From positions 20,208-84,207 of the forward strand of contig NZ_QPJE01000009.1 of the NCBI RefSeq assembly GCF_003337245.1: 64,000 nucleotides of DNA, in the 5' to 3' direction. This DNA comes from Halanaerobium sp. MA284_MarDTE_T2 (GTDB lineage Bacteria; Bacillota; Halanaerobiia; Halanaerobiales; Halanaerobiaceae). Of this stretch, positions 9,404 through 20,269 are shown in pieces; within the stretch, counting starts at the first letter, position 1, and each line of letters starts with the position of its first letter. The notes under the pieces are model-generated. The model saw nothing but the letters and a program-made list of their open reading frames with translations, was not told the DNA's origin and did not search any database. Made by a program: the position numbers and the translations under genes.

Positions 9404-9964
9404 TTATTTACGGCAGCCTATACAGCCTGTACCGGACAGCCTGTCCAGTATTCCAGCTTTACGGTAATTTATTTTTTCTTCCGGTGCTTTTTTCATTAAT
9501 TCCTGCCAGCAGCTTTTGCACAAAACAGCTCCAGCATTCTTTATAATATTATCAGATAAACCCCGTTTTTGCAACTTTTCTTCTCTGTCAATTATCTTTC
9601 CTTTTTTTGTATTTACTGTATTTTTCCCTGCTACTGCAAGTGCGACTTCTCCTCTGAATTCTGGAGAACTTTTTCTAATAAATCTTACATCATTTTTTTG
9701 TGCCATTTCTATATATTTTTTGCTTTTATTTTTGGGAATATCTCCCCTTATTATTAATTTTTCTGCCTCAGGTAGTGAAAGTACTTCGTTTATTTCCGGA
9801 TATACTGCTTTATCCATTACCTGATTATAATTGAGATAAGCTATAATTCTTTCTTCAAATTCACCTAAATATCTGTTTTTTTCTCCCTTTTTTATTTCTT
9901 TAGGACCAAAAGCACCATCTCTAACAGTCTGCTCCAATTTATTGTTATTATTACTTTTATTCAT
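9404..9964 (-). CDS. YueI-like DUF1694 protein
   Basis: Protein of 186 aa resembling Bacillus YueI: an N-terminal block (VRDGAFGPKEIKKGEKNRYL then GEFEERIIAYLNYNQVM) and an ELYS-like alpha/beta core ending in FRGEVALAVA. The family function is not known. It differs from plain YueI by a C-terminal extension with four cysteines in two CxxC-like pairs (VLCKSCWQEL and GTGCIGCRK), which could bind a metal. No membrane segment or signal peptide. It lies between murA and the ATP synthase terminator and appears to be its own unit or to precede murA. Confidence 0.6.
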   Translation of the reverse strand: MNKSNNNNKLEQTVRDGAFGPKEIKKGEKNRYLGEFEERIIAYLNYNQVMDKAVYPEINEVLSLPEAEKLIIRGDIPKNKSKKYIEMAQKNDVRFIRKSSPEFRGEVALAVAGKNTVNTKKGKIIDREEKLQKRGLSDNIIKNAGAVLCKSCWQELMKKAPEEKINYRKAGILDRLSGTGCIGCRK

Positions 9965-10023
9965 TAAAACTTACCTCCTGATATCATTTTATCACTTCTA
10001 CAGCTTTATGCAAAATCAACTTA

Positions 10024-10050
10024 TAAAAAAAGAGAGCTTCTCAGCTCTCT
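10024..10050 (-). terminator. Rho-independent terminator of the ATP synthase operon
   Basis: AGAGAGCT (10031-10038) pairs with AGCTCTCT (10043-10050) around a TCTC loop, followed on the minus strand by seven T (10030-10024). It begins 35 bases after the atpC stop. Confidence 0.9.
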
Positions 10051-10084
10051 AAAGAATAATATATTTTTTTATTTTGCTTTATCT

Positions 10085-10522
10085 CTACCTGCCATAGCTG
10101 CCGAGAGAGTGCCCTTTATGCTGGGCTGCTTTTAATCTTGCAATAGCTCTCTCATAGGCAGCTTCTGCTCTAACAAAATCAATACTATCTTTTTCAGACT
10201 CCATTCTTTCTTTTGCCCGTTTTTTTGCTGCTTCTGCTCTTTCTACATCTATTTCTTCCGGCATCTCTGCAGTTCTAACTACAAGATTTATTCTATCAGG
10301 CTGAACTTCCATAAAACCTTCACTTATAGCTATTTCTGTATCTTCTCCATCTTTACGAATCTTTACAATACCTATCTTCATTGCTGTAACAAGTGGAGCA
10401 TGTCTGGGTAAAATACCAATAAGTCCATCTATAGCTGGTCCTTCAAGCATATCAATTTTGTCACTGTAAACAAGTTTTTGTGGGGTTACTATATCAAGCT
10501 GAATTTTTGGATCAGCAGCCAT
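10085..10522 (-). CDS. atpC: F1Fo ATP synthase epsilon subunit
   Basis: Protein of 145 aa: N-terminal beta sandwich ([20 protein letters not shown] then [25 protein letters not shown] core) and a C-terminal helical hairpin ([14 protein letters not shown]). It belongs to the central stalk and inhibits ATP hydrolysis when its C-terminal helices extend. It is the last gene of the operon, 3 bases after atpD, and is followed by a strong terminator. Length and motifs are normal. Confidence 0.95.
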   Translation of the reverse strand: MAADPKIQLDIVTPQKLVYSDKIDMLEGPAIDGLIGILPRHAPLVTAMKIGIVKIRKDGEDTEIAISEGFMEVQPDRINLVVRTAEMPEEIDVERAEAAKKRAKERMESEKDSIDFVRAEAAYERAIARLKAAQHKGHSLGSYGR

Positions 10523-10525
10523 GGA

Positions 10526-11962
<1,437 letters not shown>

Positions 11963-12850
11963 TTATTTTAAAGCTTCCGCACCGCCAACTATTTCGGTGA
12001 TTTCTTTTGTTATTTCTGCCTGACGTGCTCTATTATACTTCAGAGTCAGATTATCTATCATTTCATTTGCATTTTCAGTTGCAGAATCCATAGCGGTCAT
12101 CCTGGCGCCAAATTCACTGGCTTTTGATTCCAGAAGGGCCGAATAAATTACATTTATTAAATACTGTGGCAGGATATTGTCAAAAACTTCAGCAGGTGAA
12201 GGTTCAAATATATAATCAACATAATTTTTCTCCCCTTCAGCTGCTGCATTGTCCTCTACTTTTGGAGCCTCATCAGCAAATTTTTTTACCGGCAGAAGCT
12301 GCAGTGAGTTCACTTTCTGACTTATTGCAGAATTAAAATGTGTATAGATAATACTCACCTTATCTACATCACCTTCTCTAAAATGATGTATAATTTCGTC
12401 AGCTAGCTTATTTGCAAAATCATAACCAGGATAATCATCAAGCTGTACATATTCGGACATGATGTCAGCACTGCGTCGGCTAAAGTAATCTCTTATCACA
12501 CGTCCCAGCAGCATTAAAGAAGCTTCTTTTTGTTTTTTCATTAATTCCTCTGTTTTTGCTATAACTTTACTGTTATATGCACCACAGAGTCCTCGGTCAC
12601 CAGAAACAGCAATTATGAGATGCCTGTCACCCTCTCTTTCTGCAAGCAGAGGATGATTTAGACCTTCACTGGTTCTTGAAAAAACACCTGTTAAAACTTC
12701 AACAGTTTTATTGAAAAAAGGTCTGGCATCTTCTGCTCTATCCTGAGCATTTCTTAATTTGGCTGCCGCAACCATCTTCATGGCCCTGGTTATTTTCTGA
12801 GTGTTTTTTACACTACCTATTCTACGCTGTATATCGCGCATATTCTGCAT
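11963..12850 (-). CDS. atpG: F1Fo ATP synthase gamma subunit
   Basis: Central rotor shaft, 295 aa. The N-terminal helix (IQRRIGSVKNTQKITRAMKM then VAAAKL) and the C-terminal helix (ALLESKASEFGARMTAMDSA then TENANEMIDNLTLKYNRARQ) that form the coiled-coil axle are both conserved; the middle contains the Rossmann-like domain (ISGDRGLCGAYNS in this gene VSGDRGLCGAYNS). An acidic insertion (EAPKVEDNAAAEGEK) lies around residue 205. Between atpA and atpD as usual. Confidence 0.95.
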   Translation of the reverse strand: MQNMRDIQRRIGSVKNTQKITRAMKMVAAAKLRNAQDRAEDARPFFNKTVEVLTGVFSRTSEGLNHPLLAEREGDRHLIIAVSGDRGLCGAYNSKVIAKTEELMKKQKEASLMLLGRVIRDYFSRRSADIMSEYVQLDDYPGYDFANKLADEIIHHFREGDVDKVSIIYTHFNSAISQKVNSLQLLPVKKFADEAPKVEDNAAAEGEKNYVDYIFEPSPAEVFDNILPQYLINVIYSALLESKASEFGARMTAMDSATENANEMIDNLTLKYNRARQAEITKEITEIVGGAEALK

Positions 12851-12852
12851 TA

Positions 12853-14472
12853 TTAAATCACCTCAGCTTCCTCTGCTTCGGTTTTTTCTTCTTTTTCTGC
12901 TTCATCTGATTTGCTGTCTTTGTCCAGATCTTCGGAATCTGTATCAACAATTTTATTCTCCCTTACCTGAAACATATTTTTAAATTCTTTTATTGCTGAA
13001 TTTAATTTTTCTTTTAATTCATCAGATAATTTCTCTGTTTCTTTAATTTCTTTTCCAATCTCTGGATAATTGCTGTCCAAAAAGGACAGGAACTCTTTTT
13101 CAAATCTGCCCAGATTATCAACCGGAAGATCATCAAGATGACCATTTACAACAGAATATATAATAATTACCTGTTCTTCTACCGGCATTGGAGAATACTG
13201 ATCCTGTTTAAGTATTTCCACTATTCTTTCTCCACGTGCCAGCTTCTGCTGTGTTGTTTTGTCCAGATCTGAGCCAAACTGTGAAAAAGCCTCCAGCTCT
13301 CGATACTGAGAAAGGTCCAGCCTCAGAGTTCCGGCAACATCTTTCATGGCCTTAATCTGTGCATTACCACCAACACGAGATACCGAAATACCTACATTAA
13401 CAGCAGGTCTTACACCTGAGAAGAAAAGTTCACTTTCCAGATATATCTGACCATCTGTAATAGAAATTACATTTGTAGGAATATATGCCGAAACATCACC
13501 TGCCTGTGTCTCAATTATTGGAAGTGCTGTCAGAGACCCACCTCCATTTTCTTCATTAAGCTTTGCAGCTCTTTCAAGAAGACGGGAATGAAGATAAAAT
13601 ACATCACCAGGATATGCTTCACGTCCAGGCGGCCTCCTCAAAAGAAGTGACATGGCTCTGTAAGCAACAGCATGTTTGGAAAGATCATCATATATGACAA
13701 GAACATCTCTATCCTGCTCATACATAAAATATTCTCCCATTGCACAGCCGGCATATGGAGCAATATATCTGATCGGAGCTGGTTCACTGGCAGTAGCAGA
13801 AACTACTATAGTGTAATCCATTGCTCCTTCTTCTTTTAATCTTTCAGTTAGCTGTGCTACTGTAGAGTTCTTCTGACCAATAGCAACATATATACATATT
13901 ACATCATTATCTTTCTGATTTATAATTGTATCTATACCGATCGCTGTTTTTCCAGTCTGTCGGTCACCAATAATTAATTCGCGCTGACCTCTGCCGATTG
14001 GTGTCATTGAATCAATAGCTTTTAATCCAGTCTGTAGAGGTACTTCCACCGGCTGTCTTTCAACAACACCGGGTGCCTCTGATTCAACAGGTCTGTATTT
14101 ATCACTTTCAATTGATCCTTTACCATCAAGCGGCTGTCCAAGTGGATTCACTACTCTTCCCAATAGGCTTTCTCCAACTGGAACCTCTACAACACGTCCG
14201 GTTCTCTTTACATCATCACCTTCTTCAACTTTCTTTTCATCCCCTAGAAGAACAACACCAATATTATCTTCTTCAAGGTTAAGTGCCATACCAAAGACAC
14301 CATTTGGAAATTCGAGAAGTTCTCCAGACATGGCATCATCAAGTCCATATACATGTGCAATACCATCCCCAACATCGAGAACAGTACCAACACCTACAGA
14401 CTCTATTTTTTTTCCATAATTTTCTATCTCTTTTTTTATGATAGAACTAATTTCTTCAGGTCTCAATTTCAA
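12853..14472 (-). CDS. atpA: F1Fo ATP synthase alpha subunit with acidic tail
   Basis: Regulatory nucleotide-binding subunit, 539 aa. Walker A is [15 protein letters not shown]; the arginine-finger region is seen as SISRVGG-like [13 protein letters not shown]. The family is usually close to 500 residues; here a tail of about 35 residues after the normal end is rich in Asp, Glu and Ser ([20 protein letters not shown]). Acidic tails are common in proteins of salt-adapted organisms, but a subunit-specific extension could also act in regulation. Two bases separate it from atpH. Confidence 0.96.
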   Translation of the reverse strand: MKLRPEEISSIIKKEIENYGKKIESVGVGTVLDVGDGIAHVYGLDDAMSGELLEFPNGVFGMALNLEEDNIGVVLLGDEKKVEEGDDVKRTGRVVEVPVGESLLGRVVNPLGQPLDGKGSIESDKYRPVESEAPGVVERQPVEVPLQTGLKAIDSMTPIGRGQRELIIGDRQTGKTAIGIDTIINQKDNDVICIYVAIGQKNSTVAQLTERLKEEGAMDYTIVVSATASEPAPIRYIAPYAGCAMGEYFMYEQDRDVLVIYDDLSKHAVAYRAMSLLLRRPPGREAYPGDVFYLHSRLLERAAKLNEENGGGSLTALPIIETQAGDVSAYIPTNVISITDGQIYLESELFFSGVRPAVNVGISVSRVGGNAQIKAMKDVAGTLRLDLSQYRELEAFSQFGSDLDKTTQQKLARGERIVEILKQDQYSPMPVEEQVIIIYSVVNGHLDDLPVDNLGRFEKEFLSFLDSNYPEIGKEIKETEKLSDELKEKLNSAIKEFKNMFQVRENKIVDTDSEDLDKDSKSDEAEKEEKTEAEEAEVI

Positions 14473-14473
14473 A

Positions 14474-15034
14474 TTAATTCACCCCTAACTTACTTACTGG
14501 TATCATTTTAAGATTTTCATGTAGCTTGTCCAGGTGATACCTGATACTGCCATCAATTATGTAATCTTCAATCTTCATTACCAGGCCACCAATAATATCA
14601 GGATTCACCCTGCTGTTAATTATAATTGTATAATCTAACATTTCGTCCAGTTTCGCCTTCAATTTTTCCCGGCTTTTCTGGCTCATTTCTACAGCAGTAC
14701 TTACTTCAACATGCAGGATTTTTTCTTCTTTATCAACAAGTTTATTAAATTCTTTATAAATACTTTCAAAACTGTATTCCCTGCGTTTATCAATTAAAAT
14801 AAATATAAAGTTAAGTACTTCTGCCTCTATTTGATCTTTAAATATTTTTTCTATTATAGTTTTTTTATCTTCAGGTAAAATTCTTTTATGAAACAAAACT
14901 TCTTTTAAATCTTCATTTTTCTCCACAGTTTCCCAGAAAGAATTTAGATTTTCACGAAATTTTGTTAATTTATCTTTTTCTTTCCCCAGAGAAAAAAATG
15001 CTCTGCTGTATTTAGATGCTATTTCATTTTTCAT
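14474..15034 (-). CDS. atpH: F1Fo ATP synthase delta subunit
   Basis: Peripheral-stalk cap, 186 aa, that joins the b dimer to the top of F1. N-terminal helical domain starts [18 protein letters not shown]; the conserved C-terminal signature is [20 protein letters not shown]. It overlaps atpF by 4 bases and precedes atpA by 2, indicating coupled translation. Normal for the family. Confidence 0.93.
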   Translation of the reverse strand: MKNEIASKYSRAFFSLGKEKDKLTKFRENLNSFWETVEKNEDLKEVLFHKRILPEDKKTIIEKIFKDQIEAEVLNFIFILIDKRREYSFESIYKEFNKLVDKEEKILHVEVSTAVEMSQKSREKLKAKLDEMLDYTIIINSRVNPDIIGGLVMKIEDYIIDGSIRYHLDKLHENLKMIPVSKLGVN

Positions 15035-15543
15035 TTAATTTCACCCAGCTTATCACTATCTAATTCATCTATAAATTGATTTATCATCACTTCGTGTTTT
15101 TCTTCATCCAGCTGCTCCTGGATCAGCTGGCCGGCAGCAAGAACTGTAAACGAAGCAATTTTATTCCTCATTTCAGCCATAGTTTCTTTGCGCATCTGTT
15201 CTATTTCTTCCATCTTTTTCTCTTTTACTTTTTCTGCTTTCTCTTCTGCTTCTTTTATAATGTTTTTGGCTCGTTTATTAGCCCTGGTTTCTGCATTATC
15301 AATAATTTTCTGAGCTTCACTTCTAGCATCTTTCAATTTTTGCTCATACTGGGCCTTAAGATCTGCAGCTTCAGATTTCATTTTTTCTGCTTCATCTAAA
15401 TCACCATTAATCTGTGCAGCTCGACTGTCCAGCATATCTTTAATGGGTGTATAAAGAAATCTTCTTAATAAAAAAAGTAATATAAAGAAGTTTAATACTT
15501 CCCAAAACATGGTAGCATTAATATTAACCAAGAGTACATTCAC
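15031..15543 (-). CDS. atpF: F1Fo ATP synthase b subunit
   Basis: Peripheral stator stalk, 170 aa: one N-terminal membrane helix (MFWEVLNFFILLFLLRRFLY) followed by a long charged coiled coil (about residues 35-140, e.g. DLKAQYEQKLKDARSEAQKI) that dimerises. Only one b gene is present, so a homodimer is expected. It is separated from the c-subunit gene upstream by a 160-base spacer with two hairpins. Confidence 0.94.
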   Translation of the reverse strand: MNVLLVNINATMFWEVLNFFILLFLLRRFLYTPIKDMLDSRAAQINGDLDEAEKMKSEAADLKAQYEQKLKDARSEAQKIIDNAETRANKRAKNIIKEAEEKAEKVKEKKMEEIEQMRKETMAEMRNKIASFTVLAAGQLIQEQLDEEKHEVMINQFIDELDSDKLGEIK

Positions 15544-15601
15544 CTCCTGAACCTAAGTTCATATATTATAAAACCTAAACATCTAGGTAATTATATTCTC
15601 A

Positions 15602-15692
15602 TCCCACCTATTCGGTGGGAAATTTGGTTCTGATCTTAATTATTCTGTGCTTTAAAATAATACCAGAAAGTCAGGAGAAAAATCTCCCGACT
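15602..15692 (-). promoter_or_regulatory. Two hairpins in the atpE-atpF spacer
   Basis: On the minus-strand mRNA the spacer first folds a 10-bp stem (15669-15678 with 15683-15692, one G-U pair, 4-base loop) and then a 7-bp stem (TCCCACC 15602-15608 with GGTGGGA 15614-15620, 5-base loop). Neither is followed by a strong T run. Such structures after atpE often protect the upstream mRNA or lower read-through, which would help make c in excess of b; that role is inference. Confidence 0.6.
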
Positions 15693-15703
15693 TAAACACA
15701 GAC

Positions 15704-15976
<273 letters not shown>

Positions 15977-15998
15977 TCAATATTAAAAAACAAAAATA

Positions 15999-16412
15999 TT
16001 ATTTATACTCATCAATTTTACTTTGAAAAGTATCCTTAAATAAATCAATGACAGACCACAAAACAACAGTAAATTTCATCATAAATAATCCCACAGCTGC
16101 AGCCAGAAAATTAATTCTAGTATTTCTTGCAGATGTAAAAAGAACTATAAAATACAGGGCATATTCAATAAAATATCTGTTTCTGATAAATTTTTCTGCT
16201 TTTTCCATGTTCATATCAAGTGCCCTGCGGATATTATTATATTTAATTCTCAAAAGAAGTGTGCTGATAATGAGTCCAAATATAAATCCAAGAAAAACAT
16301 CAAATGATCCTGCAATAAGTGATGAAATAATAGGAAACAGTGAAATTAAGTAGGTCTTTTTGATAATTTCTTTCTGCATTTTAACCGGATCCTGGATTTC
16401 TTTCATCAGCAA
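15999..16412 (-). CDS. atpI: AtpI-like ATP synthase assembly protein
   Basis: Membrane protein of 137 aa with four predicted helices (for example LISLFPIISSLIAGSFDVFL and FLGFIFGLIISTLLL) and a charged middle loop. AtpI proteins assist c-ring assembly and are usually the first gene of the operon. Here it sits between the two c-subunit genes, which is unusual and would suit a role in building a ring from two kinds of c. The name rests on size, topology and place, since AtpI sequences diverge strongly. Confidence 0.65.
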   Translation of the reverse strand: MLMKEIQDPVKMQKEIIKKTYLISLFPIISSLIAGSFDVFLGFIFGLIISTLLLRIKYNNIRRALDMNMEKAEKFIRNRYFIEYALYFIVLFTSARNTRINFLAAAVGLFMMKFTVVLWSVIDLFKDTFQSKIDEYK

Positions 16413-16420
16413 AACTCCCC

Positions 16421-16708
<288 letters not shown>

Positions 16709-17368
16709 TTAAGATTTAGCAACAGAAATATAAGCAATTGCTACCATACCAAAAATAAGTGCCTGTATCATACCAACAAAAAAATCAAACCAGGCATGTA
16801 GTGGAACAGGTACAAGTGCCGGTGCTGCTTGATAAATCAATGTCATTATTATTCCCCCACCAACAATATTCCCAAAAAGACGGAATGAGTGAGAAATAGG
16901 TTTTGCAAGTTCACCAATAACATTGATAGGAAGTAGAAAAATAACAGGCTCGGCAAAACTTTTTATATATCCCCACACTCCATGCTCTCTCATTCCTTCT
17001 AATTGAACCACTATAAAAACCACTAAGGCAAGACCTAATGTTGTATTCAAATCACCTGTTGGACTCGTAACCCCTGGTACCAGACCAATTAAATTACTGA
17101 AACCAACATAAATAAATATTGTGGCTATAAAAGGTAAAAACCTCCATCCTTCATTTGGAAGCATAGGTTCAATCTGATCGTAGATGAGTTCAATTATCAT
17201 CTCGGCAACATTTTGTTTTCCTTCCGGCCTCATTTTTAAATTTGAAGTTAAATATTTTGCCAGTATCAAAATTAAAATTACCGATACCCAACCAACTATC
17301 AAAGTATCTGTAACAGGCAGATATTCCTTATTGAAAAGGTAAAATTTTATCTGTGGTCCTGGATTCAA
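16709..17368 (-). CDS. atpB: F1Fo ATP synthase a subunit
   Basis: Stator channel subunit, 219 aa, with about five membrane helices. The essential arginine is in helix 4/5 motif HSFRLFGNIVGGGIIM, and LVPVPLHAWFDFFVGMIQAL gives the conserved C-terminal helix. It forms the two half-channels for the coupling ion against the c-ring. It lies 30 bases upstream of the carboxylate-less c paralogue, so the two are translated next to each other. Confidence 0.95.
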   Translation of the reverse strand: MNPGPQIKFYLFNKEYLPVTDTLIVGWVSVILILILAKYLTSNLKMRPEGKQNVAEMIIELIYDQIEPMLPNEGWRFLPFIATIFIYVGFSNLIGLVPGVTSPTGDLNTTLGLALVVFIVVQLEGMREHGVWGYIKSFAEPVIFLLPINVIGELAKPISHSFRLFGNIVGGGIIMTLIYQAAPALVPVPLHAWFDFFVGMIQALIFGMVAIAYISVAKS

Positions 17369-17434
17369 AATCAGCGCCTCCTTTCAAATTAATTAACTAA
17401 AAATTAAAAAATTTAATGTTGTAATGCTGAATAT

Positions 17435-17653
17435 TCAATCTAATGTATTTAAAATCAGTTTATAAACTGCATAAAACCCGGCAATAACTCCTGTAATCAG
17501 CCCTGCTAATTTAAATAAAAGTTCAAATCCAATTAGATAATCGATAAAATATCCAATACCAAAACCAATTCCGGCTGAAACAACAATCATCAATCCAACC
17601 TGTGTCAAAAGAGACATTGCTTTAATTATACGACGCCAGTCTTCCTGTTTCAT
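17435..17653 (-). CDS. atpZ: AtpZ/AtpI-family small membrane protein
   Basis: Protein of 72 aa with two membrane helices (QVGLMIVVSAGIGFGIGYFI and LAGLITGVIAGFYAVYKLIL) and a basic N-terminus, matching the AtpZ/AtpI (pfam09527-type) proteins that open many Firmicute atp operons and have been linked to divalent-cation transport or Fo assembly. It is the first gene of this operon; a promoter lies 22-50 bases upstream. Function not certain. Confidence 0.75.
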   Translation of the reverse strand: MKQEDWRRIIKAMSLLTQVGLMIVVSAGIGFGIGYFIDYLIGFELLFKLAGLITGVIAGFYAVYKLILNTLD

Positions 17654-17674
17654 AATTATCTAACCTTTTTTAAT

Positions 17675-17703
17675 ATTGTATTACATAAAAAAACAACTTG
17701 CAA
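17675..17703 (-). promoter_or_regulatory. Promoter of the ATP synthase operon
   Basis: On the minus strand TTGCAA (17703-17698) and TACAAT (17680-17675) are separated by 17 bases and lie just upstream of atpZ. Match to sigma-70 consensus is 4/6 and 5/6. The remaining spacer up to 17884 is AT-rich with a weak CTGTTAAA/TTTAACAG inverted repeat overlapping the end of the next gene. Confidence 0.65.
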
Positions 17704-17884
17704 ACAATATTTGTGAAAAAATTAACTATTTTTTTTCTCTTATTTGAAATTAACTACCTTTATGTTTTACTAATTAACTCTAAGATACTAAAACAGTTTT
17801 AATCTATTTTAAAGTTGAAAAATGGAAAAACTCCTTTTTATTGTATTACCGTTATTAAAAATTATCTGTTAAACGATAACATTT

Positions 17885-18928
17885 TTAACAGCTGTCTTCT
17901 AATGATTTCCCATCTACGGGCATTTCCACAGAAAAAATTCCCAACCTGCGGGCACCATATATAACTGCAGCAATAACTGCAGCAATAATAATTAAAGCAT
18001 TCTCAAAATTGGATCCATTGACTATTAGTGCAACTATACCAAGAATTATACTAATTAAGTAAACAGACAGCACAGCCTGTTTTTGATTAAGTCCTATGGC
18101 AAGCAGCCTGTGATGTATATGTCCGTGGTCTGCTTCTCCAATCGGTTTTTTGTTAAAAAGACGCCTAATGATAGCAAAAGCTGTATCAAATATAGGTACA
18201 CCTAAAGCTAAAACTGGAACAAAAACGGTAACTGCTGCTGCACTTTTTAAGGCACCGGTGATTGATATTGCAGCAATAATATATCCGGTAAACATGGCTC
18301 CTGTATCACCCATAAAAATACGAGCCGGATTAAAGTTATATTTCAAAAAACCAAGACAGCTTCCGGCCATTATTACAGCCAGCATAGAAGCTGTAAGCTG
18401 ATTTTCCTGCAGTCCAACAGCAAAAAGTGTAAAAACAGCAATTACAGATACACCTGCCGCCAGACCATCCAGTCCATCTATAAGATTGATAGTATTTGTT
18501 ATGCTGACAATCCAGAAAATTGTAAAAGGTGCTGAATAAATCCCCAGAAAAAGCAGCCCTCCAAAGGGATTTGTAATAAACTCTATTTCCACACCATAAA
18601 AAAGAAGAATAGATGCAGCTGCAATCTGGCCTGTAAACTTAACCAGAGCAGATAGTTCATATTTATCATCTATTAACCCCAAAATAAGTATTAAAGTTCC
18701 ACCAATAATTATACCTTCAATAGTCCTGTTTAAAGGCATAAATAGTAGCAGAGTAATAATAAAAGAAAGATAAATTGCAATTCCACCTGCAGTCGGAACC
18801 GCTCTTCTGTTTATTTTTCTCTGCCCGGGTTTGTCTATAAATCCTGCCACAGGGGCAAACTTTATAACAAGTGGTGTAAAAATAAAGGACAGTATTAAGC
18901 TGATGAGAAGTGCAGAAAAATAAAACAA
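17885..18928 (-). CDS. Undecaprenyl-phosphate GlcNAc-1-phosphate transferase (TagO/WecA family)
   Basis: Polytopic enzyme of 347 aa, about 11 helices, which transfers a sugar-1-phosphate to undecaprenyl phosphate to start surface glycan synthesis. Motifs: KINRRAVPTAGGIAIYLSF, the metal/substrate LGLIDDKYELS, NTINLIDGLDGLAAG, FMGDTGAMF and the C-terminal His motif EADHGHIHHRLL that separates WecA/TagO from MraY. Start is TTG 18928 with GGAGG 9 bases upstream. It is not in a surface-sugar cluster here; upp lies upstream across a repeat. Confidence 0.9.
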   Translation of the reverse strand: MFYFSALLISLILSFIFTPLVIKFAPVAGFIDKPGQRKINRRAVPTAGGIAIYLSFIITLLLFMPLNRTIEGIIIGGTLILILGLIDDKYELSALVKFTGQIAAASILLFYGVEIEFITNPFGGLLFLGIYSAPFTIFWIVSITNTINLIDGLDGLAAGVSVIAVFTLFAVGLQENQLTASMLAVIMAGSCLGFLKYNFNPARIFMGDTGAMFTGYIIAAISITGALKSAAAVTVFVPVLALGVPIFDTAFAIIRRLFNKKPIGEADHGHIHHRLLAIGLNQKQAVLSVYLISIILGIVALIVNGSNFENALIIIAAVIAAVIYGARRLGIFSVEMPVDGKSLEDSC

Positions 18929-18950
18929 ATCACTCTACCTCCAGTTTTTC

Positions 18951-19049
18951 AGTTGGTACCGTAGTTGGTACCGGGTACATATCGCCTTAGTTGGTACCGG
19001 GTACGAAAAGGCCTTTTCGTACCCGGTACAAGTGGCACAAGTGGCAGCA
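18951..19049. repeat. GTACCGGGTAC repeat cluster with a 36-bp perfect palindrome
   Basis: The 120-base spacer between upp and the TagO-like gene holds three direct copies of GTTGGTACCG (from 18952, 18964 and 18991) and a perfect 36-bp inverted repeat, 18994-19011 with 19012-19029, whose arms start GTACCGGGTAC and meet at AAAAGGCCTTTT. Two GTGGCA units (AAGTGGCAC, AAGTGGCAG) follow. The palindrome is not followed by a T run on either strand. A lone GTACCGGGTAC also occurs at 39784-39794. Identity unknown; a mobile or amplified intergenic repeat is likely. Confidence 0.75.
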
Positions 19050-19050
19050 G

Positions 19051-19731
<681 letters not shown>

Positions 19732-19771
19732 TTAATTCAATTTAAACTCTCTCATTATAAATTATTCTCTT

Positions 19772-20269
19772 TTACTGCTTCTTTTCCTTCTCAGAGTTAT
19801 CAAATTTATCTATCATTTTTAATAATTTTTTTAATTCAACTTCTATTTCTTTTCTTGTTTCTCTATAAAAATCAACCGAACGTCCAAAAGGATCACTGAT
19901 ATCTTTTTCAGTTTCTGAGCCTGTATATTCTTTTAATGTAAAGGTATTATCCGCACAGGTAGGATAGTTTAGTATCAGAACTCGGCTGTGTTTGCGGGTC
20001 ATCGTTAGGATCAAATTCTGCCTGTCCAGATCAATATCTTTAATATTTTTTGAGCGGTGGTCTGATGTATCTATTGAAATCTCATCCATAACAGTTTTTG
20101 CCTTTTCATTGATTTTGCTTCCGTTAACTGCAGATACACCGGCAGACTGTATATTCCACTTATCTTCCAAACCCCTATCTTTTATAAATTCTCTGAAAAT
20201 ATATTCTGCTATCGGGCTGCGGCAGGTATTCCCTGTACACACAAAAAGAATATTTTTAATGATCTTCAC
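19772..20269 (-). CDS. Low-molecular-weight protein-tyrosine (arginine) phosphatase
   Basis: Protein of 165 aa. The P-loop FVCTGNTCRSPIAEYIF has the catalytic CX5R, and the general-acid loop appears as SDPFGRSVDFY (Asp in DP). The Thr in CTGNTCR resembles the arginine-phosphatase subgroup (YwlE), where Thr selects phospho-arginine over phospho-tyrosine; so YwlE-like activity is plausible. It overlaps the Sua5 gene by 4 bases, the same partnership as ywlC-ywlE in Bacillus. Confidence 0.87.
   Translation of the reverse strand: MKIIKNILFVCTGNTCRSPIAEYIFREFIKDRGLEDKWNIQSAGVSAVNGSKINEKAKTVMDEISIDTSDHRSKNIKDIDLDRQNLILTMTRKHSRVLILNYPTCADNTFTLKEYTGSETEKDISDPFGRSVDFYRETRKEIEVELKKLLKMIDKFDNSEKEKKQ

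Noticed and set aside
18994..19029. 36-bp palindrome as an intrinsic terminator
   Set aside because: No T run follows on either strand and it is embedded in other repeats of the same core.
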